Below, one piece after another: positions 48,179 through 58,338 of a stretch of DNA of 64,000 nucleotides. The notes below the pieces were generated by a model that did no database searches, was not told the DNA's origin, and was given only the letters and a program-made list of their open reading frames with translations. The position numbers were made by a program, and so were the translations under genes. The first letter of the stretch is position 1. Each line of letters starts with the position of its first letter. This DNA is from Hofstenia miamia (taxonomy: Eukaryota > Xenacoelomorpha > Acoela): the NCBI GenBank assembly GCA_004352715.1, contig SCFE01000111.1, positions 1,455,448 through 1,519,447 on the forward strand, in the 5' to 3' direction.

Positions 48179-48272
48179 TCATTTGAATTTCTTCTTTTTC
48201 TTTTTCTTCTCTGAACAGTAATAACAGAACCATTGATCTTCAGTTGGTTCCACAGTAATTCCAATGCAAAGC
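48179..48272 (-). CDS. TAF3: TAF3 last exon: end of PHD finger and Lys tail
   Basis: Acceptor ATGTTTAG precedes 48,272. The exon completes the split Trp codon (TG|G) and reads LCIGITVEPTEDQWFCYYC, then SEKKKKKKKFK and TGA at 48,179-48,181. It supplies the cysteine after the histidine and the final W-x-C-x2-C pair of the C4HC3 finger. The terminal run of lysines matches the basic tail that ends TAF3 in vertebrates. Very confident, as both the phase and the motif agree. Confidence 0.9.
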
Positions 48273-51200
48273 CTAAACATTACAATCGAAATGCAATTAC
48301 ATTCAAATTATTTGAATTCTAAGTGAGAAAATAAATTTTGAGAAAAAACGAACATTTTTAAAATTTGATTGATCTACTAGGGATGTTTAAACACGCTTAT
48401 TCTAAAGACTTGATAGATTAATCTACTATTTTATTAAAGACATCGCGGATTTTGAAAATTTGTTGTGCTGTTGATGATATTATAGAAATAAGTTTCATTA
48501 ATAATTAACTACTAGAAATAGATAACGCACAATTTAGACTATTGATGCACATAAAGTTCTATTATATCAGTGCATTGAACACATTTATCAAAGTTTAGAA
48601 TGACCACGAATTGCAGGGTTTCATAAAAATATACATACCAATGATACCAGTCATCACATTCATCGCAACCAACCATGTCAGATCCATCGTCTAATTTTTG
48701 ACAGTAAGGACAAAACCAAACTTCACTACCAAGATGGTTAATCTAGAAATATTACATAAAATTTGTGAGTGAAATTTAGTACATTGATCAAATTGTTATA
48801 TGTTAAAATGGAAGTCTATACAAATTCACAGCGCAATTTAAAATTCCGATAACATTTAAGAATCAATGTAAACGAATATTCTAATGGCAACATTCGCTAT
48901 AATTCAAACACATTTACATGCACAACTACAGCAATTGAAGTGGAATTCAATTTTAGTGAAAGAAGAATGCAAACAGTTGCACGTGTACGCGCACTTTACT
49001 TCATTTATAAACATATTTTGGGCGACTTAATTCATATCTACTACACCAATTATCAAAAAACCTTATCTTAGCTGCGAACTTCATCATTGATTTCTAGAAT
49101 ATTCTAAAAAAAATAAGTATTATGACTACAAAGTTATAATGGCTTCAGGCAAATCTGTGATTATTTTGTATAACTACAGTACAAGTTAAATCAATATAAA
49201 GCAGACATCACATCAAGTTTACGGATGTAAAATTATTCAAATTCCTTTATGTCTGTATTAAAGTTTCTCTATTCTGGTACTCTTCATATTATTCATTCAG
49301 CAGATGTGAAGTGTACCTCGTTGTTTTGACTACATCTCAACAACTTGTCGTAAATCAGATTAAAACTGGTATTCCTGTCAAATGCCTACCTTAATCCTAT
49401 CTCATATATTGCTACTAGACTCATTTTTAATTCATGAAACATAAATAATGTAGTCTTATACCATCAAGAGCCATATTAGTGATCAAAATATTTAATAGAA
49501 AATTGCGTTCTGTATTGTTGCACTGCTTACTAGTATGAACCAGTCATTTGTTGGACAATTGCAATCTCATTGCTATAAATATGTGAATTTAGAGAAGCAT
49601 TGTAAGTGAGTTACTTCATTAATAAGTCTCCTTTAGTGATTATATTCAATCCTCTGCACATTATGATTCACACTTGCGGTTATCTCTAGGGACAGTCCGT
49701 CCCACATAATGCCCTCTCCAACAGTTTTATTGTCTGTTTTCTACCGTTGCATTCATGCGCGCTGCATTAGAATTTGCAGATCTAAATCATGGAATGTGCT
49801 GCCGCCGATACACTCTAACACGCCCAACTCGTGTGTGCTACTAATGTATGCAACTTTCAGGCATATTCGTAAATGAATTGAATTTCATCAACATTCATTG
49901 AAATACACTTGATTCAAAATGTGTATTGAAAGAGCATTTGACCCAAATTAAGTAGCATAGTCCTCTGCCAAGGAATAATGTCCGTTGCCACAGTAAACTA
50001 ATTTATTGGCGCATATACCTGGGATCACTTCCTTAAAAAAATGGTACTGACAAAAAACAAGTTTGTGATTTAACTGGGAGATGAAAAGCATTAGTAAAAT
50101 CGATACGCATATAATGACAATGCAGTGGTAGGTACAGTGGGGAGGGTGCCGAGGCCTCCTCTAAAATAAGAAAATTCAATAAAATAGAGCAGAAAAAGAA
50201 ATTTTTTAGTACACAATAATGCACTTAGCATTCTATTTTACATTGCCTCCACACCTTAAAAATTCCTTCTGTATCCGATACTGATCTAATTCAATGACAA
50301 CTTATTGCAATAATACTAGTAATAGTGGTGGAAAAAATGTAGCCGCGGGTCAGATGGAGAAAATAAGTTAGTTTTGCTTTTTCCTTACACTGTGTGTTTC
50401 CCATTATACATGCGTGTTCAGAAATTTCTATATTGCACACTGTAAAATTGCGAATTTAGCCACAGAATAATTGACACCAACCAATTATGATAAACTTTCG
50501 AAGATAATGCGAAATTAGAAAGCATTTTTTAATTAACTATATTTCTTAACTCTACCCCATAGAAGAATTTTTTCACACACGCACACACACACACACACAC
50601 ACTATTCAATAGTCATATTATGCCATGAAATGTTTATTACTGAATTAAATGAATAGTAAACAGACTAGTTAAGGTAGATCTATCCCCTCACTAGTGATAA
50701 AAATGAAGAAAAATCACCATATGAGAAAGTGACATATATTGATAGTTTAGAGCAATTAAGAAGGGGTACAAGGACACCACCGAAGCACAAGAAGGGGATA
50801 TGTACACACCTGGGGGTCACTAGAGAGATTCGGTGAGTGAAATAATACTTTTTTCTCGATTTCCGAAAATTCAAAATTTTGCATGGTTCTGTATCTTTCA
50901 TGCATGATATTTCTAACAGTTTTTGTGCAAATGAGCTGAAACTTCTTACAGATGTTTGCAATAGCTAGCTGTAGGGCATGTACTAAAATAAAAGATGTAT
51001 CTTGGTTTAAAGATTTTTTTTGCCTTCCGAAGTAATGTGATGCACCTAATTTCCGGCACCTAAAAAGGCCCAAGAAGAACAAAATTTGAAAAAAAAGAAA
51101 GTTTTCAAGGTATCAAAAAGATAATAGTACAAGACCTAAAGCTATATGTCTTCATTACAGTTGTGAAGTTTCAAGTCAATCCAAGCATTAATCTTTGAGT

Positions 51201-54200
51201 AAATGTGTTTTGAAGTTTTGTTCTATTTTTAGCATAATGGCGGCCATCTTGGAAGCTCATTTGCATAAATTTTCAGAATTTATGTCGTATCATAATCTTT
51301 GACCATTTTGAATATAACAATGTGGTGGATTTTTACTTATATGCCCAGAATTCAATTTTAGCCCCTCTAAGGATAGATCTACCTTAATAAAATAGAGTTT
51401 TTATTCCAGTTTAGTTGTTTTCCGGTTCCTGGAACATGATTATTCGGTGGTTTTGGTGGCATTGGCTTTAAGCTTGGAGCCTTTGAATGAGGCTTAATGG
51501 TCTGCGGTGTTTGTTCTGGTGGAGTGACACTTACATCGGTGATGGGAGGATTTTCAGCTTTTACCGTTTTAATTCTAAAATGAGTAGCATTTTGTTTAAA
51601 AAGAATGAAAAAGTATGCACTAAGAACTAACTTAATTTCAGATAAAATCCGTCTAATTTAAAAAAAATGAAAAAATGAATGGATTTCTCGAATATATTAG
51701 CGATATTTATACTCCGCGTCATAAGTCTTGAGACAAACTTTAAACCTACATATCTCCATTTGTAAGACTTGTGTTGAGACGAAATTACCGTCAAACAATC
51801 TTTGATAAACAGCTTATTGCATGTAAAAATTACCCGCCAAATGATATCATTTATATCTGCTGTGATTGGAAACTTGTTAGTTGTATTGGATTGTGTCACG
51901 CAACAATGGTGTTTAAACAGGAAAAACAAAAGATTGAAATTCTATACAATGCCGGCATTACTGACGTTAATATTTCTCAAGAAACTTCTGGTTTTTCTCG
52001 AGCTACTGGTCTACAGAACGATTTCGGCGATAAACAATGGTGAATCGGTGCAAGACAGAGAAAGAGCAGGGAGACCAACAAAAATGACAAGTGATGACAA
52101 GAGAAGTATTACTCAAATTGTTAACAGACATCCAAATATAAGGGGTGTAGACATTGCAGAGAGGTTAATGAAACAAAGAGGTGTCAATCTATCGGAAAGA
52201 ACAATACAGAGGTATTTAAAAAGTGCTGGGTTCCAAAAAATCAAGCGGAAAAACAAGCCCTCCTGACAGACAAACACAAAAAAAGCGAGTTGATTCTTGC
52301 TTGGAAATGCAAAATTTTTCATTTGACAATGTCTGTTTTACAGACGAATGATTGATTTATCTGCACCGGAACACTCTTAGGTACTGGACCCGAAAGGAGC
52401 AGTGCACCAAAATACCTGTCCCGAAGTTCTCTGTGTCTATTATGGTGTGGGGCGCTTTATCTGAGAGGGGCTTGTATTTGACCCTTGTTGAAGGCAACAT
52501 CAACAGCAGAAAGTACTGCCTGGTCCTTCAAGAATTCTTTTCATATGCTAATGCTCTTTATCTAATAGGCTGGGTCCTCCAACAGGACGGTGCGAGAGCG
52601 CACACATCCAAATTTACCCATGACTGGTGTCGTGACCAAAACGTCGTCATCCTTCAATGGCCAGCTAACTCACCGGATCTCTCGCCTATAGAGAATATTT
52701 GGAAGTTAATCAAAGACATGGTTGAGAAGCAGTCTCCAGGCACAAAGGAACACCTTAAAGACGAAATAAAAGCTGCTGGTGGACGTATAACACGCGAAAC
52801 ACAAGTAAATTTGATGAAATCTATGCCAAAAAGATTCAGACTCTGCCTGGAGGCAGAAGGAGAAACTATTGACTATTAAACTCTTTTGTTATGTTGCCTA
52901 ATATTTTGTCTATCTTCTATAAAATTTTCATTATTGTACATAACATTTTCGTTGAGATATTAAACGTTTGTTACTATGGTTTTGTCTCAAAACTTATGAC
53001 GCGGGAATTTATATAAAATATTTTTTACGCTTAAATTGTAAACGACCTCACTTGATCTAGGCAGATTTGTGGAAAAGCGCCAATAAATGTAGAAAACTAT
53101 GTCATGTACATTATTAGATGTACATAAACGAATGAAGAAAATGCATTCATCAATCGATTGAAATATACAAAAAAGATTGAATAGAAAATAATTAAAATTA
53201 GGATATATATTCAACAATTTTTACAATAAAGAGTTTGATGCACAAATGGTGACTATAAAGTTCCCACATGCACGATGCACCGATAATGAACAAACAATTA
53301 TTTTAAAATTTAAGAAAGTTACAATAGTTTGACGGTGTACTTATTAAAATAACACTTACACATTGTTTCCATCTGCTCCTAAGCGAATAGTTAATTTTGG
53401 AATTGAAGGCTTGCTGTCTATCTCTGACGGAGATTCTAATGAGCTCTAAAATGATTTATAAAATTTGTTTAAGGCAAATGGCAAAAACCTCTTTCGAAAG
53501 TTTTTTAATTTTGTGTTTAGGCGAAGAGACAATACTCTTACATCGTTTTGAAGGCGATATCTTACGCTTGACAGGTGACTTTTTAGGACGACCACGTTTA
53601 TTTGGAGAATGTAGGTCCATCTGAGGTGACGGTTCTTTAGACGAAGACGGCAGATCAACTTTCACATGGAGAGGTGTAAAAACTGAAGAATCATTCTAAA
53701 ATGTCATTGAAATTGAGATCTCATATGAAATAGAAATTTGAATAAAAGTCAGTCGCAATGTTTTAGCATGTAACATACAATTAGACATGTGATTAGCATT
53801 TAAAACGGCATGTCAGTACAAAAACCCCGTTGTTATCGAAATATTCACCTAATTTATAATTTCAGAATCAATGCAATATATTTTATGAGTTTTTTGAGAA
53901 ATCGTAAACAGAGAGTAACATTTGATAATTGATCATATTTTTCAGACTATGCTATTACAAACTTAGGTTTTTTTCCAAGTAACTGTGCTAAGACCTATTT
54001 CCATTCCCATTAGACGTCAAAATCGTTGACGAACTGAACCATTTACCAATACACGTCGATGATACTTGTATATTTCGAACAGCAAAAAATTCTTTTGGGG
54101 CACCCAAATACTTGAAAAAGATATTGATAATCTCGTTACATATTTTAATAGTAATAAATCAATAATCAGTTTTGACAAAACTCAATTCATCATTTTTTCA

Positions 54201-57200
54201 TGTATAGAACAAGGAAGATTTACTGAAAATAATAAAATTAATATTTGTGAAAAGGATAACGTAATTATTTAAACCACATGTGTAAAATTAAATTAATGTA
54301 CTAATAGACAATGATTTTCTTTCCCAAAAATTTCATGTAGAATTCTTAAGTCAAATAAATTATAGTGCATTTCATTTTCAAAATCTCACATCGCAAAAAC
54401 ATTTCTTTCTATCAAGAAACTTTAAGTGGGTAATTAGAACACTTAATGATATTCATAAGCATCAATCCACAACAAAACTAAGTTCTCCGTATAATAGCTT
54501 CGCCCCGAATTACTTTATTCAGCACTAATTGTTATCTATGATTCACAAATCTATTAATTAAATTTTCTTAATAATTGCATCAAAATTTATAAAATAAAAT
54601 TAAAGCAACTTTTATTGTCAATAAATCGTCAAGACGCATTTATCTTAGATGTGCAATCCTATGGAATGAAATTAATATTGAAATAAAACGTGAGAAAAAT
54701 AAGAAAACCTTCAAGAAAAAAAACCAAACCATTTGATTAAATAAGCGCAAAGCTTGACCATAGACCATACTCAATGCATGGTCAAACTATTTTAAAAATG
54801 CACTTTAATCAAATAAATATTTTTGTAAAGATATTCATATATATGAAAATATTTAGCCTTTGACTCGATATGCCTTCGGATATTCATAATGTGGTTTTAA
54901 AATTTATTAAATGGAATTCGAAAGCATACAATTGCCATCAATAAATACATATATATTCAATCGAAAGCTCTTACACTAAGATTTTGTGTGGGTGAAGGCG
55001 GTAACGAGGAAGGTGGAGAAGAGGAGATTTCCTGAGTAGGTGATGGTGGTGGCTCTTCATCAAATGTAGGAGCACTGGGTGATGGAGGTAATGAATCCTC
55101 AAAATGTGAGGCGGACTGATAAGGAGAATATTGTGAAGGTGCGTCATCTTCCGTAACATATCGCCTAAGGAAACATTTAAATCTAATTATAAGAAGGAAT
55201 TGGAATTATTATAAAAATGTTCAATCACAAAAACTAGAAGGAAAATTTGGTTACCTCTAAATTTGAGGAAAAAATCAGAACGCTTTAGACAAATTTAATA
55301 AAAATAAATATTTATGTTCAAATTCAATAATTAAAAACTAAGGTGGGTGGGTATTGTCCTTACTATGTTATGAGATGAAATCAATGCCTCCACATTGGAA
55401 GGTACTGCCTTCATTTCAATCACGACAGAGTGGCGAATTTGATAAGAGCGTCTTTGTATGGTAAGGGAGAGATCCATTTGAAAGCACGCTTCTGGAACCG
55501 TTCCTTGGAGTGGAACAAGGCACGAGAAGACCACCAACAGGAAGAAACGTAGAGAAAAATGGCGCGAGGAATGGATTTGACGAAAAAAGAGAGTTTCACA
55601 GCAGCCGGGGAATTAAAGTGAACATTGCGGAAGAGGGTAAATAGTGAGGAATAAGCTTGCGGAGGCGCAAGGCCACGTGTCCAGACCAATTCAAGTTTGC
55701 AGCAAGTTGAACTCTAAGGTTAGTATGATAAGGAGAAAAGTTCACAGGGAGAGGCAGATCAGAAGGGGGAGATACAGAAAAGGAAATACCACATATCTTG
55801 GTTGGGCTAAAATCAAGCAACCACGCAGACAAAAGCTCTAGATCAGAAGTAATATTGGAGACCAAAGTGGAAAATCGCAATGCCATCGATGTACAGTAGC
55901 CAGGATGAACTGAGGACAGATTGAGGCAGGTCGTTGATAGCAACGAGGAGTATTTTCAATTTATTGGAAAAACCATCATGTCTCTTAGTTGAAGTTTACC
56001 TTGCCAACATTTATTTTTACGAAATGTGATAGTCATTAGAGCTCTCTGATTAATTCCATTCATTTTCACAAGTTTCACTACAACAATTATGATGATACAA
56101 TGGTAAAAAACTTTAGAGCATCATTCAAAATTAAATTTCAAATTTTATAGCATAATACACCTTCTTATGATTACGCTCACATACTGTTTTCTCATGTATA
56201 CCAAGTAGACAAAAGCTCAATATCAGAGGTAATACTGAAGGCAAAAGAAGTACCAACGTTGAAAATCATCGACGTACAGTAGACAGGATTAGTTGAGGAC
56301 AGATAGAGGGAGGTCCTTGATAGCAACGAGAAAGAGAACAGCAAACAGAACCTTGAGGGCATCACTAGAGACAAGGGCAAGGGAAGAAATAGACCAGTTG
56401 ATTTTGACAGACTGACGCCGATTGGACAGGTAAGACTGGAAAAGTTCGATGAAATCAGCATCAAAGCCAAATAAACTTAATTTGTCAAGAAGAATAGAAT
56501 GAGTTAGCCGATCAAAAGATTTAGAAATGTCAAGAAAGATAATGCAAGCAGGATCATTATGATCAGACTGGAAATAGCAGTTTTCAATCACAGTGAGCAC
56601 GTTAGTGATGGTAGAACGATCCGGAAGGTTACCATGCTGAGAAGAGGAGATGAGGTGGCAAATTTTAGGGAACACATAACGAACATAGCCGAATCATTTA
56701 TGATAATTCAGCATGATAAATGTTATTTGATTTTTACTTCGGAAAGTTGAAGCAACAGCTGAGATATTACATGATTCGTAACAATATTGACAACAAATAT
56801 GATACATTGAGAAGACTTAAAAGATTTGCAAAGCCGATTGTATAAACAGAGAATCGGCAGTAGCAAGGAAAGAGAACAGAGTATATAATTAAGAAACGAT
56901 TTTAAGAAGTCTCCAGCATTGCCTTCAATTTGTTTCATTTATTTCAAATATTAACTGCCGCTTTCTAATTTCACAAAATGGCGACCAAAAATATCAAGAA
57001 GAGCAAAGGGCTGGCCAATTTATTATTATTGTGTGGTCTTGGTAAAAATGGAATTTTAGCCCCTCGTCTACGTATTATTAAATTACTTGAATTTAAAGTT
57101 ATAATAAATGATTACTAGTCGTTTCTATTTCTCGCTCGAATCATTTTTTGTATTTACTTGTGGACGTTATAAGCTCGACATATTACAATGTTAGCATTAC

Positions 57201-58338
57201 TAATTTATTGTTTACGCGATTACGACTCCGCTACAAAGAGTGCGCACGCAAAGGTGATATTACTCAATAATCTGTAGGGAACGGTTGTTGCCTTACTCTC
57301 TAAAAAATGTATGCACGGACTTCGATAATAAGAAGTGGATTTATATTAAAGGACGTTATTAGATCCCATTTCAATAGTAAAATACAAAAAATTATAATCA
57401 ACTTATAGTCCAAATAATAGAAATTCGGTTCAGCGAAATCTAAAGTAAAAGCGCTGCATGAGTATGTACATGCATTATCGGATTATTCTCAAACAAAAAG
57501 ACAAAAACGAAATAATATTTTGGACATAATCAACGATTCAAGCAAAAATATAGCACAAGATGTCTTAATCGCTAAAATAACAGCCTAGAAATGAAATAGC
57601 TTACTCTGGCGATGGAGGAAGTTGTCCTAAGCTTTCAGCGTCGGTATCCGTAGTTTGCTCTGATTCGCCAAACACTACAGGAGTAGGATCTGGTGAAGAT
57701 TGAACTGGTGATTTATGAGGGGTTGATGGTTCTTCAGGAGGTGGAGGTGCAGGTGAGGCAACATTCTAAAACAAATTTTCTTCAAGTAAAAATCGTCTAA
57801 AAAATTTCCCGCTCAAAATATAAAAAATGAAAGCAATTAAGTGTCCAAAATTGCACATTATAAAATATTTGCATAAATAGCTATTGAACAAACATTGAAT
57901 ATTTACATCATTTGGAGGCGTAGACGGAATGGCTGGCTCTTTGTTCATCGAATTTCCAGTCAAACTGAAAATGCTGATTTTTAAAGGGCGCTTGGTTTTC
58001 TTTGATTTTTTTCCAACAGATTCAGAAGGCGGAGTAGGTTCCAACTAAATATTCATCGATTAATTGTTATTAATGAAGAATGTTTTATTTTTATTGAAAG
58101 CATATTTTCATGGCTTAGGTATGGAGAACTTCATTTTGCAGCTAAAGTTCTCAGTATATTAGGCTAATACAAAATTTCGAACACCTTAAACTGCAATCTT
58201 GATTTAAAACAGGTTATACCAAAAGATTAAGAATAAATACGTACTTGCGCTCGGTTTCATTCAGGTCAGGAAGTGGTGTGGAATTTTCGGGATAAGACCG
58301 AACTAATGCAAATTTTTGGGGAGGACAATTCGGAAATA
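48179..58338 (-). CDS. TAF3: TAF3, TFIID subunit 3 (partial gene, nine exons found)
   Basis: The only host gene I can defend. TAF3 is a TFIID subunit acting at RNA polymerase II core promoters; its C-terminal PHD finger binds H3K4me3. Exons on the minus strand, 5' to 3': 58,338-58,245; 58,044-57,907; 57,765-57,605; 55,164-54,975; 53,695-53,489; 53,445-53,360; 51,574-51,535 (or to 51,383); 48,742-48,639; 48,272-48,179. Identity rests on three landmarks in the family's order: the FP-rich segment ending in ERK that follows the histone fold, the PKLTIRLGADGNN motif (vertebrate counterpart RLTLRVGAGQDK), and a terminal PHD finger with a Lys-rich tail. The middle is proline/serine-rich and much shorter than in vertebrates. 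The N-terminal histone-fold exon is missing. Introns carry a TTAA element, Tc1 and LINE relics. Confidence 0.88.
48639..48742 (-). CDS. TAF3: TAF3 PHD-finger exon, first part
   Basis: Acceptor ATTTCTAG, donor GTATGT. Reads INHLGSEVWFCPYCQKLDDG and SDMVGCDECDDWYHW (the last codon is split). It has cysteine pairs CPYC and CDEC and the histidine of a C4HC3 PHD finger. The tryptophan before the first cysteine and the methionine before the second pair correspond to residues of vertebrate TAF3 needed for trimethyl-lysine binding, so reading of H3K4me3 is expected to be kept. Only phase 0 entry gives this frame. Confidence 0.92.
50576..50602. repeat. (AC)n microsatellite
   Basis: About 13 CA units in the long intron before the PHD exon. 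Confidence 0.95.
50673..51383. mobile_element. 711-bp TTAA-flanked element in TAF3
   Basis: The ends are exact inverted copies: GGTAGATCTATCC at 50,673 and GGATAGATCTACC ending at 51,383. Each is flanked by TTAA (50,669-50,672 and 51,384-51,387). A TTAA duplication is the mark of piggyBac-type insertion, though the end sequence does not follow the usual CCC start, so the superfamily is uncertain. The inner sequence has minus-strand frames of 93 and 108 codons (for example SHYFGRQKKSLNQDTSFILV) with no known domain, and an ATGGCGGCCATCTTGG word at about 51,236. Probably non-autonomous. Confidence 0.8.
51383..51574 (-). CDS. TAF3: TAF3 Pro-rich exon abutting a transposon
   Basis: Acceptor CATTTTAG before 51,574; entry in phase 2 completes GT|A from the upstream exon. 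It reads IKTVKAENPPITD and then VSVTPPEQTPQTIKPHSKAP, SLKPMPPKPPNNHVPGTGKQ and LNWNKNSILL. A perfect donor (GTAAGT after ITD, exon end 51,535) gives phase 0, the only phase that fits the PHD exon. The longer reading to 51,383 looks coding (Pro-rich, like the vertebrate linker). Its only donor is AAG|GTAGAT, in which the GT belongs to the TTAA element, and that gives phase 2, which does not fit. Either the short form is used, or an exon was missed, or the insertion damaged this exon. Confidence 0.7.
51711..53010 (+). mobile_element. Tc1-like transposon in a TAF3 intron
   Basis: About 1.3 kb with inverted ends: CTCCGCGTCATAAGTCTTGA on the left and, reversed from the right, TTCCCGCGTCATAAGTTTTG. 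Both go on with GAGACAAA and lie in TTTATA/TTATA contexts compatible with a TA duplication. The end words differ from those of the Tc1 at 20,520, so this is another family. It lies between the exons at 53,360 and 51,574, antisense to TAF3. Confidence 0.85.
51906..52879 (+). pseudogene. Tc1 DD34E transposase, frameshifted
   Basis: Starts at the ATG at 51,906 (MVFKQEKQKIEILYNAGITD). The frame shifts near 52,000, then 52,010-52,266 reads VYRTISAINNGESVQDRERA with GRPTK, a second helix-turn-helix (IVNRHPNIRGVDIAERLM) and SERTIQRYLKSAGFQK. After another shift comes NVCFTDE with the first catalytic aspartate, then a stop. From 52,352 a 175-codon open frame carries IMVWGALSERGLYLT, the second aspartate in LQQDGARAHTSKF and the glutamate in SPDLSPIENIWKLI. 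Counting from that D to that E gives 34 residues between them, the DD34E spacing of Tc1. Total length of about 324 codons is normal for the family. Three or more breaks make it inactive. Confidence 0.88.
53360..53445 (-). CDS. TAF3: TAF3 exon with PKLTIRLGADGNN motif
   Basis: Acceptor ATTTTAG, donor GT|GTAAGT. Reads SSLESPSEIDSKPSIPKLTI and RLGADGNN, then the split Val codon. The motif lines up with the conserved RLTLRVGAGQDKIVI stretch that precedes the Pro-rich linker and PHD finger of vertebrate TAF3. 86 nt, phase 0 in and phase 2 out, both matching their neighbours. Confidence 0.85.
53489..53695 (-). CDS. TAF3: TAF3 basic exon with AT-hook-like motif
   Basis: Acceptor ACATTTTAG, phase 0. 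Reads NDSSVFTPLHVKVDLPSSSK, then EPSPQMDLHSPNKRGRPKKS and PVKRKISPSKRCKSIVSSPK, ending KHKIKKLSKE. RGRPKK is an AT-hook-like core with flanking SP and basic clusters, suggesting DNA or nuclear-import contacts. The donor is GAG|GTTTTT, weaker than the others but the only one in phase. 207 nt, phase 0 to phase 0. The middle of vertebrate TAF3 is also Lys-rich, but I cannot align this exon with a named motif. Confidence 0.75.
54040..54735 (+). pseudogene. LINE RT relic antisense in a TAF3 intron
   Basis: Plus-strand frame at about 54,055 gives HVDDTCIFRTAKNS, a changed YADD block (Tyr and Ala replaced by His and Val, both aspartates kept). Then KDIDNLVTYFNSNKSIISFD and KTQFIIFSCIEQ, the usual WFxxNxLxLNxxKTxFIIF region. 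Later come RTLNDIHKHQS and the end-type block LWNEINIEIKREKNKKTFKK. Frame changes occur at about 54,110 and after 54,270. The palm start is missing, so it is 5'-truncated. Confidence 0.7.
54975..55164 (-). CDS. TAF3: TAF3 Pro/Ser-rich exon
   Basis: Acceptor TTTCCTTAG; the first G completes GA|G (Glu) from the upstream exon. Reads RYVTEDDAPSQYSPYQSASH, FEDSLPPSPSAPTFDEEPPP and SPTQEISSSPPSSLPPSPTQ, then NLS. Donor AGT|GTAAGA, phase 0. Low-complexity SP/PP repeats suggest a disordered, possibly phosphorylated linker. 190 nt fits the phases exactly. Confidence 0.78.
55320..56680 (-). pseudogene. Two overlapping LINE RT relics in a TAF3 intron
   Basis: The 5' piece (56,680-56,190) reads HLISSSQHGNLPDRSTITNV, then FLDISKSFDRLTHSILLDKL (catalytic block) and CLLYVDD. 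The 3' piece (55,945-55,320) starts again before the YVDD region and continues SDLELLSAWLLDFSPTKICG, LRVQLAANLNWSGHVALRLR and the C-terminal helices. About 120 bases near YVDD are present in both (around 55,827-55,950 and 56,207-56,332, for example GATAGCAACGAG), so these are two truncated copies or a partial duplication, not one element with a gap. Same strand as TAF3. Stops in both. Confidence 0.75.
57605..57765 (-). CDS. TAF3: TAF3 Pro-rich acidic exon
   Basis: Acceptor TTGTTTTAG, donor GA|GTAAGC. Reads NVASPAPPPPEEPSTPHKSP, VQSSPDPTPVVFGESEQTTD and TDAESLGQLPPSP. Disordered linker. 161 nt, phase 0 in and phase 2 out, consistent with both neighbours. Confidence 0.78.
57907..58044 (-). CDS. 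TAF3: TAF3 linker exon with basic cluster
   Basis: Acceptor ATATTTAG, donor GAT|GTAAAT. Reads LEPTPPSESVGKKSKKTKRP, LKISIFSLTGNSMNKEPAIP and STPPND. KKSKKTKRP is a likely nuclear-localisation cluster. 138 nt, phase 0 to 0. The exon before it should end in phase 0, which does not match the strong donor at 58,245 (phase 2); an intervening exon or an alternative donor (CTTTTG|GTATAA at about 58,222, phase 0) would be needed. Confidence 0.72.
58245..58338 (-). CDS. TAF3: TAF3 exon after the histone fold
   Basis: Acceptor TTTAAATCCAAG, donor AA|GTACGT. Reads FPNCPPQKFALVRSYPENST and PLPDLNETER, then a split Lys codon. It corresponds to the conserved segment right after the TAF3 histone fold, where vertebrate TAF3 has an FP-rich stretch leading to an ERKEY motif. 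94 nt with split codons at both ends. The next exon should bring the YxPDYLPP-type motif, which I could not find. Confidence 0.72.

Noticed and set aside
53397-53658. Plus-strand 75-codon and minus-strand 70-codon ORFs over the TAF3 exons
   Set aside because: Shadows of the true minus-strand frame, which has the AT-hook-like motif and phase-correct splice sites.
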